Below are positions 36,277 to 36,479 of a DNA stretch of 36,479 bases, piece by piece; positions within the stretch are counted from its first letter, which is position 1, and every line of letters starts with the position of its first letter. The translations under genes and the position numbers were made by a program. The stretch is taken from positions 1 through 36,479 of the IMG/VR virus record IMGVR_UViG_3300031902_000552. The stretch is one strand, 5' to 3'. This DNA comes from a virus. The notes under the pieces are model-generated. The model saw only the letters and a list, made by a program, of their open reading frames with translations, made no database searches and had not been told where the DNA came from.

Positions 36277-36479
36277 ATGAAACTCTCGAAACTCACCGCG
36301 TCGCGCCCGACTCAGGCCACGCTGGAGGTGCTTGGCGAGCCGATGGTTGCCACCTATGATCGCAGTCAGATCACCAGCGCGTTCTTCGAAGCACGCACGG
36401 GCACGCCGGTGCGCGAGACGCTGGCCGAGCTGCTGCTGAGCTGGGATGTGACGGGCGATGATGGCAAGCCCTACCAGCC
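36277..36479 (+). CDS. Tail assembly chaperone, 5' part (continues at position 1)
   Basis: ATG 36277 follows AGGAG (36268-36272) and opens MKLSKLTASRPTQATLEVLG, with AFFEARTGTPVRETLAELLL further on. The window ends in mid-gene; the final 127 bases repeat 1-127, and the gene goes on to the stop at 275 or, after the -1 frameshift, to 466. Confidence 0.85.
   Translation, partial: MKLSKLTASRPTQATLEVLGEPMVATYDRSQITSAFFEARTGTPVRETLAELLLSWDVTGDDGKPYQ
36353..36479. repeat. Terminal direct repeat, right copy
   Basis: Identical to bases 1-127. Removing one copy gives a circle of 36,352 bp. Confidence 0.97.

Overview
The window is a complete, GC-rich siphovirus-type phage genome, written linearly. Its first and last 127 bases are identical, so the sequence closes into a circle of 36,352 bp, and the cut falls inside the tail-assembly chaperone gene. 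It carries a full tailed-phage morphogenesis set (terminase, portal, scaffold, coat, connectors, tail tube, frameshifted chaperone, long tape measure) together with temperate and plasmid-like functions: a repressor, two tyrosine recombinases, a ParA partition ATPase and an HU protein. I read it as a temperate phage or phage-plasmid.

The host is not proven. A secreted protein with a Pro-Thr-Asn 'PTNTP' tail, two Uma2-family nucleases and a RRRLEVLEIQAAELGI-type adaptor segment are all features I associate with Chloroflexota, so a phage of a filamentous Chloroflexota bacterium is my best guess.

Layout, reading the circle: (1) 25993-36479 and on through 1-6832, plus strand: unknown gene, holin-like protein, endolysin, acetyltransferase, small and large terminase, portal, scaffold, major capsid, four head-tail and tail-completion proteins, major tail protein, tail chaperone with a -1 frameshift, tape measure, head-fibre-like protein, distal tail protein, fibre and small tip proteins. 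A 56-bp perfect palindrome ends the block. (2) 6892-8735, minus: two Uma2 nucleases, a small helix-turn-helix protein and two one-helix membrane proteins, driven by a consensus promoter at 8791-8819. (3) 8902-17750, minus: a winged-helix replication initiator containing three GGATCA-N5-TGATCC repeats, a DnaC-like loader, a Cys-rich zinc protein, a tightly overlapped run of small genes, ParA preceded by five 8-bp repeats, a DUF3102-like ParA partner, then a membrane/HTH cluster. (4) 17751-20132, plus: strong promoter with short RNA and terminator, integrase 1, and a secreted-protein cargo gene flanked by 28-bp direct repeats. (5) 20296-22690: XRE repressor diverging from an early plus-strand operon across a symmetric operator. 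(6) 22767-25832: HU (minus), DUF4145 protein (plus), integrase 2 (plus) and a three-gene minus operon with an SH3-like protein.

A recurring regulatory theme is that most promoters I can recognise are followed, at or soon after the predicted transcription start, by a stem-loop. Several of these are full intrinsic terminators lying just before the first start codon, and two of them cannot be ends of an upstream gene because the neighbouring gene points the other way. This points to a shared leader-RNA control or 5'-end protection strategy and is, with the rep-internal repeats and the ParA-iteron module, the most interesting part of the window.
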